The notes beneath the pieces are model-generated. The model did not search any database, was not told the DNA's origin, and worked only from the letters and a program-made list of their open reading frames with translations. Below are positions 38,229-48,031 of a stretch of 64,000 bases of DNA, one piece after another (position 1 is the first letter of the stretch; every line of letters starts with the position of its first letter). The stretch is taken from NCBI RefSeq assembly GCF_000317575.1, contig NC_019748.1:372001-436000 (forward strand). Reading direction: 5' to 3'. The position numbers and the translations under genes are program-made. The stretch is from Stanieria cyanosphaera PCC 7437. Lineage in GTDB: Bacteria; Cyanobacteriota; Cyanobacteriia; Cyanobacteriales; Xenococcaceae.

Positions 38229-39791
38229 ATGAACCAAGCAAATCCGAATAGTCCCCAACCAGAAGCGCAGTCTATTCCAGGAGTCAAAAAAATCCGAACC
38301 CTGATTGAAGGATTTGATGAGATCACTCACGGAGGAATGCCAGAAAATAGAACAACTCTGGTTAGCGGTACATCTGGCACAGGAAAAACTTTACTCGCTA
38401 TTCAGTTCCTTTATCACGGCATCAAACATTTTGATTATCCAGGCATATTTATCACTTTTGAAGAATCTCCTCAAGATATTATTCAAAATGCCCATAGTTT
38501 TGGCTGGGAACTACAAAGTTTAGTCGAAGGAGGGAAATTATTTATTCTTGATGCCTCTCCCGATCCCGAAGGGCAAGAAGTAGTTGGTAATTTCGATCTT
38601 TCTGCTCTAATTGAGCGAATTCAGTACGCAATTCGCAAATATAAAGCCAAATTAGTTTCAATTGATTCAGTTACAGCAGTATTTCAACAATACGATGCTG
38701 CCCCAGTTGTCCGCAGAGAAATTTTTCGTCTAATAGCACGTCTCAAACAATTACAAGTCACTTGTATTATGACTACCGAACGAGTAGAAGAATACGGACC
38801 AATTGCTCGATTTGGAGTTGAAGAATTTGTCTCGGATAACGTAATTGTGATTCGGAATGTTTTAGAAGGAGAACGTCGTCGCCGTACGATTGAAATTCTC
38901 AAACTACGCGGAACAACTCACATGAAAGGAGAATATCCTTTTACGATTACCAACGACGGGATCAATATTTTTCCTCTCGGCGCAATGCGACTTACTCAGC
39001 GTTCTTCCAACACGCGGATTTCTTCGGGGATCAAAATTTTGGACGAAATGTGTGGTGGAGGTTTTTTCAAAGATTCAATTATTTTGGCAACAGGGGCAAC
39101 TGGTACTGGTAAAACCTTGTTAGTGAGTAAGTTTTTGGAAGAAGGTTGTCGTCGCGGAGAAAGAGCAATTTTATTTGCCTATGAAGAATCGAGGGCGCAG
39201 TTATCCCGTAATGCTTCTTCTTGGGGCATTAACTTTGAAGAGATGGAACAAAAAGGCTTGCTAAAACTGTTTTGTAATTATCCAGAATCAGCAGGTTTAG
39301 AAGATCATCTCCAAATGATCAAATCAGAAATTACTCAGTTTAAACCCTCACGCATTGCCATTGATTCTCTTTCTGCCTTAGCTAGGGGAGTTACCAATAA
39401 TGCTTTCCGTCAATTTGTGATTGGTGTAACAGGTTATGCCAAGCAGGAAGAAATTACTGGCTTTTTTACGAATACTACCGATCAGTTTATGGGAACTCAT
39501 TCGATTACTGAATCCCATATTTCGACTATTACTGATACAATTCTACTACTGCAATATGTAGAAATTCGCGGTGAAATGTCTCGGGCAATTAACGTCTTTA
39601 AAATGCGTGGTTCTTGGCATGACAAAGGTATTCGCGAATATGTTATCAGTCATGGTGGTGCGGATATCAAAGATTCTTTCCGTAATTATGAACGAATTAT
39701 TAGTGGTTCTCCGACCAAAATTGCGATCGATGAAAAAAGTGAGCTTTCTCGAATTGTTCGTGGTGTCAAAGATAAAACTATGGACGAGTAA
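38229..39791 (+). CDS. kaiC: KaiC, circadian clock ATPase/autokinase
   Basis: A double-RecA hexameric ATPase at the heart of the clock. The CI domain has Walker A SGTSGTGKT and the Glu78-Glu79 pair in ITFEESP. CII has ATGATGTGKT and LFAYEES. The phosphosites are in HISTITDT: Ser432 and Thr433 here correspond to Ser431/Thr432 of the Synechococcus elongatus protein, and Thr427 to Thr426, a one-residue offset. The C-terminal A-loop and tail (DSFRNYERIISGSPTKIAID, then EKSELSRIVRGVKDKTMDE) that binds KaiA is intact. Everything needed for a standard oscillator is present. It ends 3 bases from the convergent winged-helix gene. Confidence 0.98.
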   Translation: MNQANPNSPQPEAQSIPGVKKIRTLIEGFDEITHGGMPENRTTLVSGTSGTGKTLLAIQFLYHGIKHFDYPGIFITFEESPQDIIQNAHSFGWELQSLVEGGKLFILDASPDPEGQEVVGNFDLSALIERIQYAIRKYKAKLVSIDSVTAVFQQYDAAPVVRREIFRLIARLKQLQVTCIMTTERVEEYGPIARFGVEEFVSDNVIVIRNVLEGERRRRTIEILKLRGTTHMKGEYPFTITNDGINIFPLGAMRLTQRSSNTRISSGIKILDEMCGGGFFKDSIILATGATGTGKTLLVSKFLEEGCRRGERAILFAYEESRAQLSRNASSWGINFEEMEQKGLLKLFCNYPESAGLEDHLQMIKSEITQFKPSRIAIDSLSALARGVTNNAFRQFVIGVTGYAKQEEITGFFTNTTDQFMGTHSITESHISTITDTILLLQYVEIRGEMSRAINVFKMRGSWHDKGIREYVISHGGADIKDSFRNYERIISGSPTKIAIDEKSELSRIVRGVKDKTMDE

Positions 39792-39794
39792 GCT

Positions 39795-40031
39795 TTAATT
39801 GGGAGCAAAGCGAGGATAATACTTAATTTGTCTAGCATTTGCGTCAGCTTGAGCATAAATTTGTTGAGATGATTTAAGGTTTTTTAGACAAATCTGCACC
39901 ATCGAAACTGGACGATTTAATGCTCGGCAAATTTCTTTGGCTGTAATTCCTTGTGGTGAAGCAACAATTAGTTGAAAAACTTCTTCTGTCGTAGTTGGGC
40001 CCGATGAACCTTTGATAATACGGATAGACAA
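39795..40031 (-). CDS. Small winged-helix-like DNA-binding protein, convergent with kaiC
   Basis: A 78-residue protein whose middle, TTEEVFQLIVASPQGITAKE followed by ICRALNRPVSMVQICLKNLK, reads as a helix-turn-helix/winged-helix domain. Hydrophobic positions fit and a basic recognition helix is present. The tail QADANARQIKYYPRFAPN would be the wing. Its stop lies 3 bases from the kaiC stop, so the two transcripts must overlap at their 3' ends. I do not recognise a named family. It could be a stand-alone regulator, but a link to the clock is only positional. Confidence 0.7.
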   Translation of the reverse strand: MSIRIIKGSSGPTTTEEVFQLIVASPQGITAKEICRALNRPVSMVQICLKNLKSSQQIYAQADANARQIKYYPRFAPN

Positions 40032-40457
40032 AATGTACCTTTGAAAGTCTACCGCTATAGAGTTCCCTATTTATCACTGAAAGTAACAGTTTTTAGCTAT
40101 AATTGAACGAAATTTTGGCTCGGTCAAATAAAATAAATTAACTAATTGATAAGATAAGTTAAAGATTGAAAGATAATTTTGGGGATCGTCATAGGATCGC
40201 AATACACAAATTCAAGATTTTATTTTCGCCTTTACCAGTAGCAAATATTTTGTTAAGTGACAGCATTACTACTAATCAATTAAATTAAAAGGAATTACCC
40301 TAAAACTTTCTAATTCTGAAAGAGCAAAATCGAGGAAGTTCAAACTGCGATCGCTCACTTCAGGATGCTCAAAGTAATAGTTGGTAAATAAGTTCCTCAA
40401 AAGCAACTGTCATCAAATGCTGGAAAGGCTATTTTTGTGTCTGATCAAGGAGAGTTC
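40032..40457. other. Divergent spacer before pntA
   Basis: 426 bases between the winged-helix gene and pntA, holding both promoters. No gene, hairpin or repeat family member was found. AAGGAGAG just before 40458 is the ribosome site of pntA. Confidence 0.4.
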
Positions 40458-42047
40458 ATGACAGCAACTGCAACAAGAATTGAAACTGACCAACAGCTAC
40501 CACAACATTCATATAAAATTGGCGTTTTAAAAGAAATATATCCTGATGAATGCCGAGTGGCTGCTACACCTGATACAGTGAAAAAATTACAAAAAATAGG
40601 GTTTGACGTTTTAGTTCAGTCAGGTGCAGGAGTAGCTGCTAATTTTACCGACGAAGCTTATCGAAAAGCAGGATGTCAAATTATTGAGCAAGCTCAAGCT
40701 CTTTTAGAGCAAGCTGATATTATTCTAAAAGTTCGTCCTCCTCAAGATGAGGAAACAGAAACTTTTCCGAAGGGAAAAACTTTAATTAGTTTTATTTGGC
40801 CTGCGCAAAATTCAGAGTTATTAGATAAATTAGCAGCCCGTCAAGCGACAGTTTTGGCAATGGATGCAGTACCTAGAATTAGTCGCGCTCAGAAAATGGA
40901 CGCTCTTAGTTCGATGGCGAATATTGCTGGTTATCGTGCGGTGATTGAAGCTGCTAATAATTTTGGTCGTTTCTTTACAGGACAAATTACGGCTGCGGGT
41001 AAAGTTCCTCCTGCTAAAGTCTTGGTTATTGGTGCTGGAGTAGCTGGCTTGGCTGCTATTGGGGCTGCTAGAAGCTTGGGCGCAATTGTAAGAGCGTTTG
41101 ATACTCGTCCTGTAGTAAAAGAACAAGTTGAAAGTTTGGGAGCAGAATTTTTAGAGCTTGATTTTGAAGAAGACGGTACAGGGCAAGGTGGTTACGCCAA
41201 AGTAATGAGTAAAGAATTTATCGAGGCGGAAATGGCTTTATTTGCCGAGCAAGCGCAAGATGTAGATATTATCATTACCACAGCCTTGATCCCTGGTAAA
41301 CCTGCTCCCAAATTAATTACTATAGACATGGTGGAATCGATGAAGGAAGGTTCTGTCATTGTCGATTTGGCAGCCGAACAAGGAGGTAATTGTGCGGTAA
41401 CCAAACCAGGCGAAATTTATCAATACAACGGGGTTACTATTGTTGGTTTGACAGATTTACCTAGTCGTATGGCAGCCCAGTCTAGTCAGCTTTATGGGAC
41501 TAATCTATGGCATCTACTCAAAGATATGGGTGGTGGAGAAAATTATAAAGTAGATTATGACGATGAAGTGGTTCGAGGTGCATTAGTACTGCATGAAGGT
41601 AAAATAACTTGGCCACCACCAAAGATTAATAATCCATCCCCGACACCGAATCAAATTGCGACTACAGAAGCTAAAACTGTTGTAAATAAAGAAGAAAAAC
41701 AGTCTTCAGCTAAGGGTTTACTGTGGATTGCGATCGCATCTTTAGCTTTGATTGGCATTGGTGTTGGTGCGCCTGCTTCTTTTTTGTCTCATTTCACAGT
41801 GTTTGTTTTGGCTTGTTTTGTCGGTTGGCAAGTAATTTGGAATGTTTCCCCTGCTCTACATACTCCTTTGATGAGTGTCACAAATGCCATCAGCGGGATC
41901 ATTATTATTGGTGGGATGTTGCAGATTTCTGGCGAATTGAGTTCCCCTACTACTATTTTAGGTGCGATCGCAATTTTAGTCGGTACGATCAATATTTCTG
42001 GTGGCTTCCTGGTTACTCAAAGAATGTTGAAAATGTTTCAGAAGTAG
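40458..42047 (+). CDS. pntA: Proton-translocating NAD(P) transhydrogenase alpha subunit
   Basis: Couples hydride transfer between NADH and NADP+ to proton flow in the membrane. About 529 residues from the ATG at 40458 ([12 protein letters not shown]), which has AAGGAGAG close upstream. A GTG 7 codons earlier lacks this and is rejected. The NAD-binding domain is alanine-dehydrogenase-like: [40 protein letters not shown] and [21 protein letters not shown] Pro-rich hinge (about 395-425) leads to four membrane helices, so the alpha-1 and alpha-2 parts are fused in one chain. pntB follows after 60 bases that contain a 28-bp palindrome. Confidence 0.96.
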   Translation: MTATATRIETDQQLPQHSYKIGVLKEIYPDECRVAATPDTVKKLQKIGFDVLVQSGAGVAANFTDEAYRKAGCQIIEQAQALLEQADIILKVRPPQDEETETFPKGKTLISFIWPAQNSELLDKLAARQATVLAMDAVPRISRAQKMDALSSMANIAGYRAVIEAANNFGRFFTGQITAAGKVPPAKVLVIGAGVAGLAAIGAARSLGAIVRAFDTRPVVKEQVESLGAEFLELDFEEDGTGQGGYAKVMSKEFIEAEMALFAEQAQDVDIIITTALIPGKPAPKLITIDMVESMKEGSVIVDLAAEQGGNCAVTKPGEIYQYNGVTIVGLTDLPSRMAAQSSQLYGTNLWHLLKDMGGGENYKVDYDDEVVRGALVLHEGKITWPPPKINNPSPTPNQIATTEAKTVVNKEEKQSSAKGLLWIAIASLALIGIGVGAPASFLSHFTVFVLACFVGWQVIWNVSPALHTPLMSVTNAISGIIIIGGMLQISGELSSPTTILGAIAILVGTINISGGFLVTQRMLKMFQK

Positions 42048-42105
42048 AGACGTAACCTGTTACGCCTGTACCTCAGTTATCAATCTACTATCAATCATTA
42101 ACAAA
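42044..42105. repeat. 28-bp palindrome at the pntA stop (42044-42071) plus heptamer-like tail
   Basis: Arms GTAGAGACGTAAC and GTTACGCCTGTAC. The palindrome starts inside the codon before the pntA stop: its bases 2-4 are the TAG. It is followed by degenerate units (TATCAATCTACTATCAATCA) up to pntB. The same palindrome-plus-heptamer composite stands at 13383-13449. Confidence 0.7.
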
Positions 42106-42107
42106 CC

Positions 42108-43541
42108 ATGTCAAATAATCTAGTTACAGTTGCATATATTGCAGCGAGTGCCTTGTTTATTCTCAGTCTGGGAGGTTTATCCAATCAGGAATCAGCCCGC
42201 AGAGGAAATTTGTATGGGATTGCAGGAATGGCGATCGCATTTGTAGCTACTGCTTTGAGTTCTCAAGTTACAAGTTACACTACTTTAATTGGCGCGATCG
42301 TTCCTGGTGCAATTATTGGTTCAGTTTTGGCTGCTAGAGTAGCCATGACTTCCATGCCTGAATTGGTAGCAATTCTCCATAGTTTTGTGGGTTTAGCTGC
42401 TGTCTTGGTTGGAGTTGCTAATTATTTACAACCAGAGTCTTCTTTAATAGGTGTAGAAGCTACTATTCATCAAATCGAAATTTATCTGGGTGTGTTTATT
42501 GGGGCGGTTACTTTTACTGGTTCAATTATTGCCTTTGGTAAGTTAAGAGGTTTAATTGGTTCTAAACCCTTATTATTACCAGCCCGTCATCTGCTCAACA
42601 TTGCCATGCTAGTTGGTTGTATTGTTTTGGGCGTACAGTTTATGACTGTGGCTAATGGCTTACAACCACTATTAATTATGACGCTCATTGCCTGTGTTTT
42701 AGGAATTCACCTGGTTATGGCAATTGGCGGTGCCGATATGCCCGTAGTTATTTCGATGCTGAATAGCTATTCTGGTTGGGCTGCTGCTGCTGCTGGTTTT
42801 ATGCTTTCTAACGATTTACTAATTATTACTGGTGCTTTAGTTGGTAGTAGTGGCGCAATCCTTAGCTACATTATGTGTAAAGCCATGAATCGTTCTTTTA
42901 TCAGCGTTATTTTAGGCGGTTTCGGTGAAGGTACAGGTACACCTACTCAAGCTAGTCAAACACCTCAAGGCGAAGCTACTGCTACAACCGTCGAAGAAAC
43001 GGCTGAATTACTCAACAATGCTAAAAGTGTAATTATTGTTCCTGGTTATGGGATGGCAGTAGCCCAAGCTCAACACGCTGTATCAGATATTACTAACATC
43101 TTACGCAAGCGCGGTACTAAAGTTCGGTTTGGAATTCATCCTGTAGCTGGAAGAATGCCTGGACATATGAATGTACTTTTAGCCGAGGCAAAAGTTCCTT
43201 ATGATATCGTTTTAGAAATGGACGAGATCAACGAAGATTTTCCCGATACAGATGTAGTTTTGGTTATTGGTGCTAACGATACAGTTAATCCTAGCGCAAT
43301 GGAAGACCCCAATAGTCCAATTGCAGGAATGCCTGTGATGGAAGTTTGGAAATCTGAAACAGTGATAGTAATGAAACGGAGTTTGGCTAGTGGTTATGCG
43401 GGGGTAGACAATCCCTTATTTTACAAAGAAAATAGTTTGATGCTCTTTGGTGATGCCAAACAAAACGTTAGTGCAATTTTGAGTAAATTATCAGAAAGTA
43501 ATAATCAAGAAAAAGTTACCAAAGAGTTAGTTGTTGTTTAA
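42108..43541 (+). CDS. pntB: NAD(P) transhydrogenase beta subunit
   Basis: The partner of PntA; binds NADP(H) and carries much of the proton channel. The 477-residue protein has about eight membrane helices (1-265), including [40 protein letters not shown] and [13 protein letters not shown]. The soluble NADP domain follows, with [37 protein letters not shown] and [12 protein letters not shown]. It lies in operon with pntA. Downstream is another 28-bp palindrome in place of a clear T-tailed terminator. Confidence 0.97.
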   Translation: MSNNLVTVAYIAASALFILSLGGLSNQESARRGNLYGIAGMAIAFVATALSSQVTSYTTLIGAIVPGAIIGSVLAARVAMTSMPELVAILHSFVGLAAVLVGVANYLQPESSLIGVEATIHQIEIYLGVFIGAVTFTGSIIAFGKLRGLIGSKPLLLPARHLLNIAMLVGCIVLGVQFMTVANGLQPLLIMTLIACVLGIHLVMAIGGADMPVVISMLNSYSGWAAAAAGFMLSNDLLIITGALVGSSGAILSYIMCKAMNRSFISVILGGFGEGTGTPTQASQTPQGEATATTVEETAELLNNAKSVIIVPGYGMAVAQAQHAVSDITNILRKRGTKVRFGIHPVAGRMPGHMNVLLAEAKVPYDIVLEMDEINEDFPDTDVVLVIGANDTVNPSAMEDPNSPIAGMPVMEVWKSETVIVMKRSLASGYAGVDNPLFYKENSLMLFGDAKQNVSAILSKLSESNNQEKVTKELVVV

Positions 43542-43545
43542 ACCA

Positions 43546-43573
43546 GTAAGGGCGAAGGTTGGTTCGCCCCTAC
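43546..43573. repeat. 28-bp palindrome after pntB, arm variant GGGCGAA/TTCGCCC
   Basis: GTAAGGGCGAA and TTCGCCCCTAC pair around GGTTGG. The length and the GTA...TAC ends match the family, while the inner arm bases are changed on both sides together, so base pairing is kept. No T-run follows on either strand, apart from a short A5 downstream that would read as T5 on the minus strand. Confidence 0.7.
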
Positions 43574-43659
43574 AAAAATGATGTGTCGCATTCTTGTTTC
43601 AAATTGATATAAGAAAAAACTTCCTAGAGATTAATTAGTAATAAATACAAAAGACAAAA

Positions 43660-44409
43660 TTAATCTGCTTTAATTCCGTATCGAGCAAAAATTTCTTTGG
43701 CTTGAACAACTAATTCTGGGGATGCTGCTGGTGTGTCTTTGAGTTCGTATTGATAACCTAGTTGTTCCCATTTGTATTCCCCCATTTTATGAAAAGGTAA
43801 AATTTCTACTCGTTCGACATTGCTTAAACTAGAGATAAACTGAGCGAGTCCTTTAATATTTTGAGGAGGATCGGTAAGATCAGGTACTAGAACGAATCTA
43901 ATCCAAGTAGGTTTAGCGATTTGGCTTAAATAACAAGCAAAATTTAGAGTTGGTTCGAGAGAAACGCTAGTAACTCGATGATAAATTTTGGGATCGAAGG
44001 ATTTAATATCTAACAAAACTAAATCTACATATTTGAGGATTGGTTTAGCTACTTCTAATTGCACATATCCCGAAGTATCTAGTGCGGTATGAATTCCTAA
44101 CTCCTGACAACGACGAAAAATTTCTCCGACAAACTCTGGTTGCATCAGAGGTTCACCTCCAGATACTGTTACTCCTCCGCCAGAAGATTTCATATAGGAG
44201 CGGTATTTTTGGATATCTGCAATCAATTCTTCTACCGTTACTTCTTTTCCTTCATGGGGTTGACGACAATCGGGATTATGACAGTAAAGACATCTGAGGG
44301 GACATCCTTGAGTAAAGATTACATAGCGAATCCCAGGACCATCAACAGTTCCGCAAGTTTCTATTGAATGAATTCTACCTTTATTGGTTGATTGAGGAGT
44401 TAAGATCAT
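43660..44409 (-). CDS. pflA: Pyruvate formate-lyase activating enzyme
   Basis: A radical-SAM enzyme of 249 residues that puts the glycyl radical on PflB. The iron-sulfur ligands Cys36, Cys40 and Cys43 are in QGCPLRCLYCHNPD. SGGGVTVSGGEPLMQPEF is the SAM-binding segment, and DLVLLDIKSFDP is conserved. It starts 413 bases behind pflB on the same strand, a larger gap than usual, which contains a palindromic repeat. It may therefore have its own promoter. The substrate protein is clearly the neighbouring PflB. Confidence 0.96.
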   Translation of the reverse strand: MILTPQSTNKGRIHSIETCGTVDGPGIRYVIFTQGCPLRCLYCHNPDCRQPHEGKEVTVEELIADIQKYRSYMKSSGGGVTVSGGEPLMQPEFVGEIFRRCQELGIHTALDTSGYVQLEVAKPILKYVDLVLLDIKSFDPKIYHRVTSVSLEPTLNFACYLSQIAKPTWIRFVLVPDLTDPPQNIKGLAQFISSLSNVERVEILPFHKMGEYKWEQLGYQYELKDTPAASPELVVQAKEIFARYGIKAD

Positions 44410-44822
44410 AAGATCGCGGTTGATTTAGTTCATCAAGGTAGTAAAAAGCTGTAACTTATATCGAGTGATGATCGCAAACTAAAGAACAATTTCCGCACTT
44501 TAAAAACGAAGATCGTAAAAATTTCATCTGTCTAATTCTTAATGCGATCGCATTTTGTCCGACGTATTATTTCTATCTTGGTGACAAAAAATAAATAAAT
44601 TAACCAATAGTATAATCATCAAGTTTTTTACTACATAATCTATTTATTTTATTAGTTTCGACTTAAGTTTATCTTGATTTTTACTTTATTATAAGACTTA
44701 AGGGCGATCTCGCTCAGGAGCGAGGCGCTGGGCGATCGCAGCATATATAAAAAAAGTAAGGCGAGGCAATCACCCCACCATACTAATAACAAAGAACAAA
44801 TGACTAATGACCAATAATAAAC
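44410..44822. repeat. pflB-pflA spacer with GC-rich hairpin repeat at 44704-44741
   Basis: The repeat contains a CTCGCT/AGCGAG hairpin with a CAGG loop and ends in a HIP1 octamer. It shares GCGATCTCGC and CGAGGC blocks with the repeat at 47088. Heptamer-like units (CAAATGA, CTAATGA) occur at about 44797-44815. No gene was seen in this gap. Confidence 0.6.
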
Positions 44823-47051
44823 CTATACCCTTTCGTGGAAGGTGCGATTAATCACATCCAACTGTTGTTCGCGAGTCAGTTTGATAAAGTTGACCGCATA
44901 ACCCGATACCCGAATAGTCAATTGAGGATACAATTCTGGACGATCCATCGCATCGATCAGGGTTTCGCGATTTAGGACGTTAACGTTGATATGGTGTCCT
45001 CGATCGTGGAAATAACCATCTAACATTCCTGCTAGGTTATTGATCTTACTATCTTCAGTTTTCCCCAAAGCTTCGGGGACGATGGAGAAAGTATAAGAAA
45101 TACCATCTTGGGCGTGTTCGTAAGGTAGTTTAGCAACAGATTCTAAAGCTGCGATCGCGCCTTTGGTATCTCGTCCGTGCATTGGGTTAGCACCAGGGGC
45201 AAAGGGTTGTCCTGCTTTGCGTCCATCAGGGGTGTTACCTGTTTTCTTCCCATAAACCACGTTAGAAGTGATAGTAAGGATGGATTGGGTAGGTACGGCG
45301 TTGCGATAGGTTTTGTGTTGGCGGACTTTATTCATAAAGTCTTCTACCAATTGGGCAGCAATAGTATCGACGCGATCGTCATTGTTACCGAATTTGGGAT
45401 AATCTCCTTTTATTTCGTAATCTACTGCCAAACCATCTTGGTTACGAATCACTTTAACTTTGGCGTATTTAATTGCCGATAGGGCATCTGCGACTACCGA
45501 TAAACCAGCCACTCCACAAGCCATTGTCCGATAAACATCGCGGTCGTGTAATGCCATTTCCAGCCTTTCGTAGCAGTATTTATCGTGCATATAGTGGATG
45601 ACGTTGAGAGTATTGACGTAGAGTTTTGCCAGCCAACCCATCATTAGATCGAATTTAGCGCTAACTTCTTCATAATTTAAATATTCGGAAGTTATCGGTG
45701 CAAACATCGGGGCGATTTGTTCTCCTGCTTGTTCATCTTTACCGCCATTGATAGCATAGAGTAAGGCTTTGGCTAAATTGACCCTCGCCCCAAAAAATTG
45801 CATCTGTTTGCCAATTCGCATTCCCGAAACACAACAAGCGATCGCGTAATCGTCGCCGTAGTAACTCCGCATTAAGTCATCGTTTTCGTATTGGATCGAA
45901 CTGGTATCGATCGAGATTTTAGCGCAGAAGTTTTTAAATTCTTTAGGCAATCTTTCCGACCATAATACAGTTAAATTGGGTTCGGGGGCAGACCCTAGGT
46001 TATATAAGGTATTTAAGAAACGGAAGCTGTTTTTAGTAACTAAAGTTCTACCATCTTCACCCATACCACCAATCGATTCAGTTACCCAGGTAGGATCGCC
46101 AGAAAATAATTCGTTATAAGCAGGATGACGCAAAAAACGCACCATCCGCAATTTCATGACAAAATGATCGATTAATTCTTGAATTTGGGCTTCGGTAACG
46201 TCACCATTATCTAAATCTCTTTGGCAATAAATATCGAGGAAAGTCGCTACCCTACCTAAAGACATGGCTGCACCGTTTTGTTCTTTAACTGCACCTAAAT
46301 ATGCAAAATAAGTCCACTGTAGGGCTTCCTTGGTATTACTGGCAGGTTGAGAGATATCGTAACCATAACTAGCTGCCATTTCTTTTAATTCATTGAGGGC
46401 GCGTATTTGTTCGGAAATTTCTTCTCTGAGACGAATTACCGATTCATCAATGGTATCTACTTCTAAAGAAATTAACTGTTGTTGCTTGTCTTCAATTAAG
46501 CGATCGCAACCATACAAAGCTACCCTACGATAATCGCCAATAATTCTACCTCTACCGTAAGCATCGGGCAAACCTGTAATAATTCCCGAATGCCTTGCCA
46601 GTTTCATTTCGCGAGTATAGGCATCAAAGACACCATCGTTATGAGTTTTACGGTATTTGGTAAAAATTTCTTCGGTTTGTGGATCTAACTGATAACCATA
46701 GGCTTCTAAAGAATTTTTCACTACCTTAATGCCACCATAAGGCATAATTGCCCGTTTTAAAGGTTTATCTGTTTGTAAGCCGACGATCTTTTCTAAATTG
46801 CGATCAATATAACCTGGTGCATGAGAGGTAATCGAAGAAGGCACTTTGGTATCTGTATCTAAAATACCTTTTTCTCTTTCAAATGCCATTAAACCTTTAA
46901 CTTTTGACCAGAGTTGATGGGTGATTTCGGTAGGGCTTGCTAAAAACGAACCATCTCCTTCGTAAGGGGTATAATTTTTTTGAATAAAGTCGCGGACGTT
47001 AATTTCTTTCGTCCATGTTCCTGAAACGAAACCTTTCCATTGTTGTAACAT
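44823..47051 (-). CDS. pflB: Pyruvate formate-lyase
   Basis: A glycyl-radical enzyme that splits pyruvate with CoA into formate and acetyl-CoA without oxygen. 742 residues when started at the ATG at 47051 ([13 protein letters not shown]), which has GGAGG 8 bases upstream. A 20-residue longer frame (from 47111) would begin inside a palindromic repeat and gives an Arg-rich sequence foreign to the family, so it is rejected. Active-site Cys406-Cys407 is in [11 protein letters not shown], and radical Gly717 is in VSGYAVNF, 25 residues from the end. PFL is found in only part of the cyanobacteria and indicates fermentative capacity. Confidence 0.97.
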   Translation of the reverse strand: MLQQWKGFVSGTWTKEINVRDFIQKNYTPYEGDGSFLASPTEITHQLWSKVKGLMAFEREKGILDTDTKVPSSITSHAPGYIDRNLEKIVGLQTDKPLKRAIMPYGGIKVVKNSLEAYGYQLDPQTEEIFTKYRKTHNDGVFDAYTREMKLARHSGIITGLPDAYGRGRIIGDYRRVALYGCDRLIEDKQQQLISLEVDTIDESVIRLREEISEQIRALNELKEMAASYGYDISQPASNTKEALQWTYFAYLGAVKEQNGAAMSLGRVATFLDIYCQRDLDNGDVTEAQIQELIDHFVMKLRMVRFLRHPAYNELFSGDPTWVTESIGGMGEDGRTLVTKNSFRFLNTLYNLGSAPEPNLTVLWSERLPKEFKNFCAKISIDTSSIQYENDDLMRSYYGDDYAIACCVSGMRIGKQMQFFGARVNLAKALLYAINGGKDEQAGEQIAPMFAPITSEYLNYEEVSAKFDLMMGWLAKLYVNTLNVIHYMHDKYCYERLEMALHDRDVYRTMACGVAGLSVVADALSAIKYAKVKVIRNQDGLAVDYEIKGDYPKFGNNDDRVDTIAAQLVEDFMNKVRQHKTYRNAVPTQSILTITSNVVYGKKTGNTPDGRKAGQPFAPGANPMHGRDTKGAIAALESVAKLPYEHAQDGISYTFSIVPEALGKTEDSKINNLAGMLDGYFHDRGHHINVNVLNRETLIDAMDRPELYPQLTIRVSGYAVNFIKLTREQQLDVINRTFHERV

Positions 47052-47087
47052 TCTCTTAACCTCCATTAGTTCTATTTTTTGAGGTTG

Positions 47088-47176
47088 GCGATCTCGCCTT
47101 CGGCGAGGCACTGCGTGGTCAGGCTTTGTCTGGCGCGTACGCGGTCTCAGCGAAGCTGAGGCACTTCGTGATCGCT
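47088..47176. repeat. Cluster of GC-rich hairpin repeats upstream of pflB
   Basis: Three small hairpins in a row: CTCGCC-TTC-GGCGAG, GCGTACGC, and CTCAGC-GAA-GCTGAG, ending near a HIP1-like GTGATCGC. The base content is unlike the AT-rich surroundings. Related blocks occur at 44704 and 56094. They sit in the pflB leader and may form RNA structure. Confidence 0.65.
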
Positions 47177-47653
47177 TAATTTCCTTTATTCCAAACTTAT
47201 AGCTAATTAATTCAAAGTTTAGTGTTGTTAGTAACTAAGTAAGTTTAGAAATTATCTATTATTTTAAGTACATCTAAATAAACTCTTTTCACTTTATTAA
47301 TAGAGTCTGTTAGTCCTTAATCCAACTATTAGTTATTGTTAACTTGATTGCTTGGCTTTTCTGAGCTTAACTCACTTACTCTTCTAAACTAACAAGAAAA
47401 ATCCTATTTTAAATGATTGCTTCACAAAAGATTAAAATATTTTATTTTCTCAAATAAACAACCTCAAGATTGTTTTAGTCTGAATTTGTGTAGTTGCTAA
47501 CCACTGATTTTTTTCTAAAAATATTAATTAAAAGCCAAATTAACAACATTTAACAAAAAATTATTTGTTTATAATCAAAAAAATCGATTAAAAAAAAAAT
47601 TCAGCCCAATTAATTTAAGAAAAAACTAATTATTCATTTTATTTATGACTATT
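47177..47653. other. AT-rich pflB leader and promoter region
   Basis: 477 bases with no gene or recognisable binding site. The sequence is dominated by A/T runs, consistent with a promoter region for pflB or the edge of decayed insertion DNA. Confidence 0.3.
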
Positions 47654-47910
47654 CTAAGTACAGGACAAAAACTGTAGAAAATGAAGAAAATCGTCTTCAC
47701 GTTCGTCTAAATTCAAGAAGATAGAGCGTAAACAGTCGAAACCATAACGGAAGATGCTTTTAGCTTTCTTACGTGATTGCACAAGCTGGGGTTTTCTCAA
47801 GGTGCCTCACGCGCTTTCGACCATGTTTTTTAATCAGAATCGGTTTTGTTAACGAGAGCCACTGAAATAGGCGACTCAACCGTTCCGAATCAACCAATAG
47901 CAAGCCTTTT
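47654..47910 (-). pseudogene. Decayed transposase C-terminus (IS4-like family)
   Basis: Read leftwards, one frame gives LLLVDSERLSRLFQWLSLTK and PILIKKHGRKR. After a break a second frame gives KAKSIFRYGFDCLRSIFLNL, then DEREDDFLHFLQFLSCT and a stop at 47654-47656. KPILIKKHGRK, SIFRYGFDxLRxIFLNL and the terminal FLSCT are typical of the C-terminus of IS4-type DDE transposases common in cyanobacteria. There is at least one frameshift, and the catalytic part is missing. No inverted repeats could be recognised. The family name is from memory of the pattern. Confidence 0.7.
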
Positions 47911-47930
47911 TGATTTAAATAAATTTTCTC

Positions 47931-47963
47931 TCTTTGCGCCTTTGCGACTCTGCGCGAGACTCA
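47931..47963. repeat. Dispersed repeat of the TTTGCG type
   Basis: CTTTGCGCC, TTTGCGACT and CTGCGCGAGACTCAT are degenerate copies of a CTTTGCG unit. The type is frequent between genes in cyanobacteria. It lies about 70 bases before alaS. Confidence 0.45.
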
Positions 47964-48031
47964 TACAACCCCAAAAATGCAAGAATAAATAAATATCATC
48001 GCATACAACAACTTGCATTAGACAAACTACT

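Noticed and set aside
40437-40457. GTG start for pntA
   Set aside because: The ATG at 40458 has AAGGAGAG just upstream, and these bases form the ribosome site itself.
41723-42055. 110-codon ORF overlapping the pntA membrane region
   Set aside because: It is an out-of-frame reading of membrane-helix codons (Phe/Trp/Tyr/Cys-rich) and ends with pntA.
43546-43573. pntB palindrome as an intrinsic terminator
   Set aside because: No T-run follows on the + strand, and the same 28-bp form is found at other sites, so it is listed as a repeat.
47052-47111. N-terminal extension of PflB
   Set aside because: It would encode an Arg-rich segment from a palindromic repeat; the downstream ATG has GGAGG at correct spacing and matches the family N-terminus.
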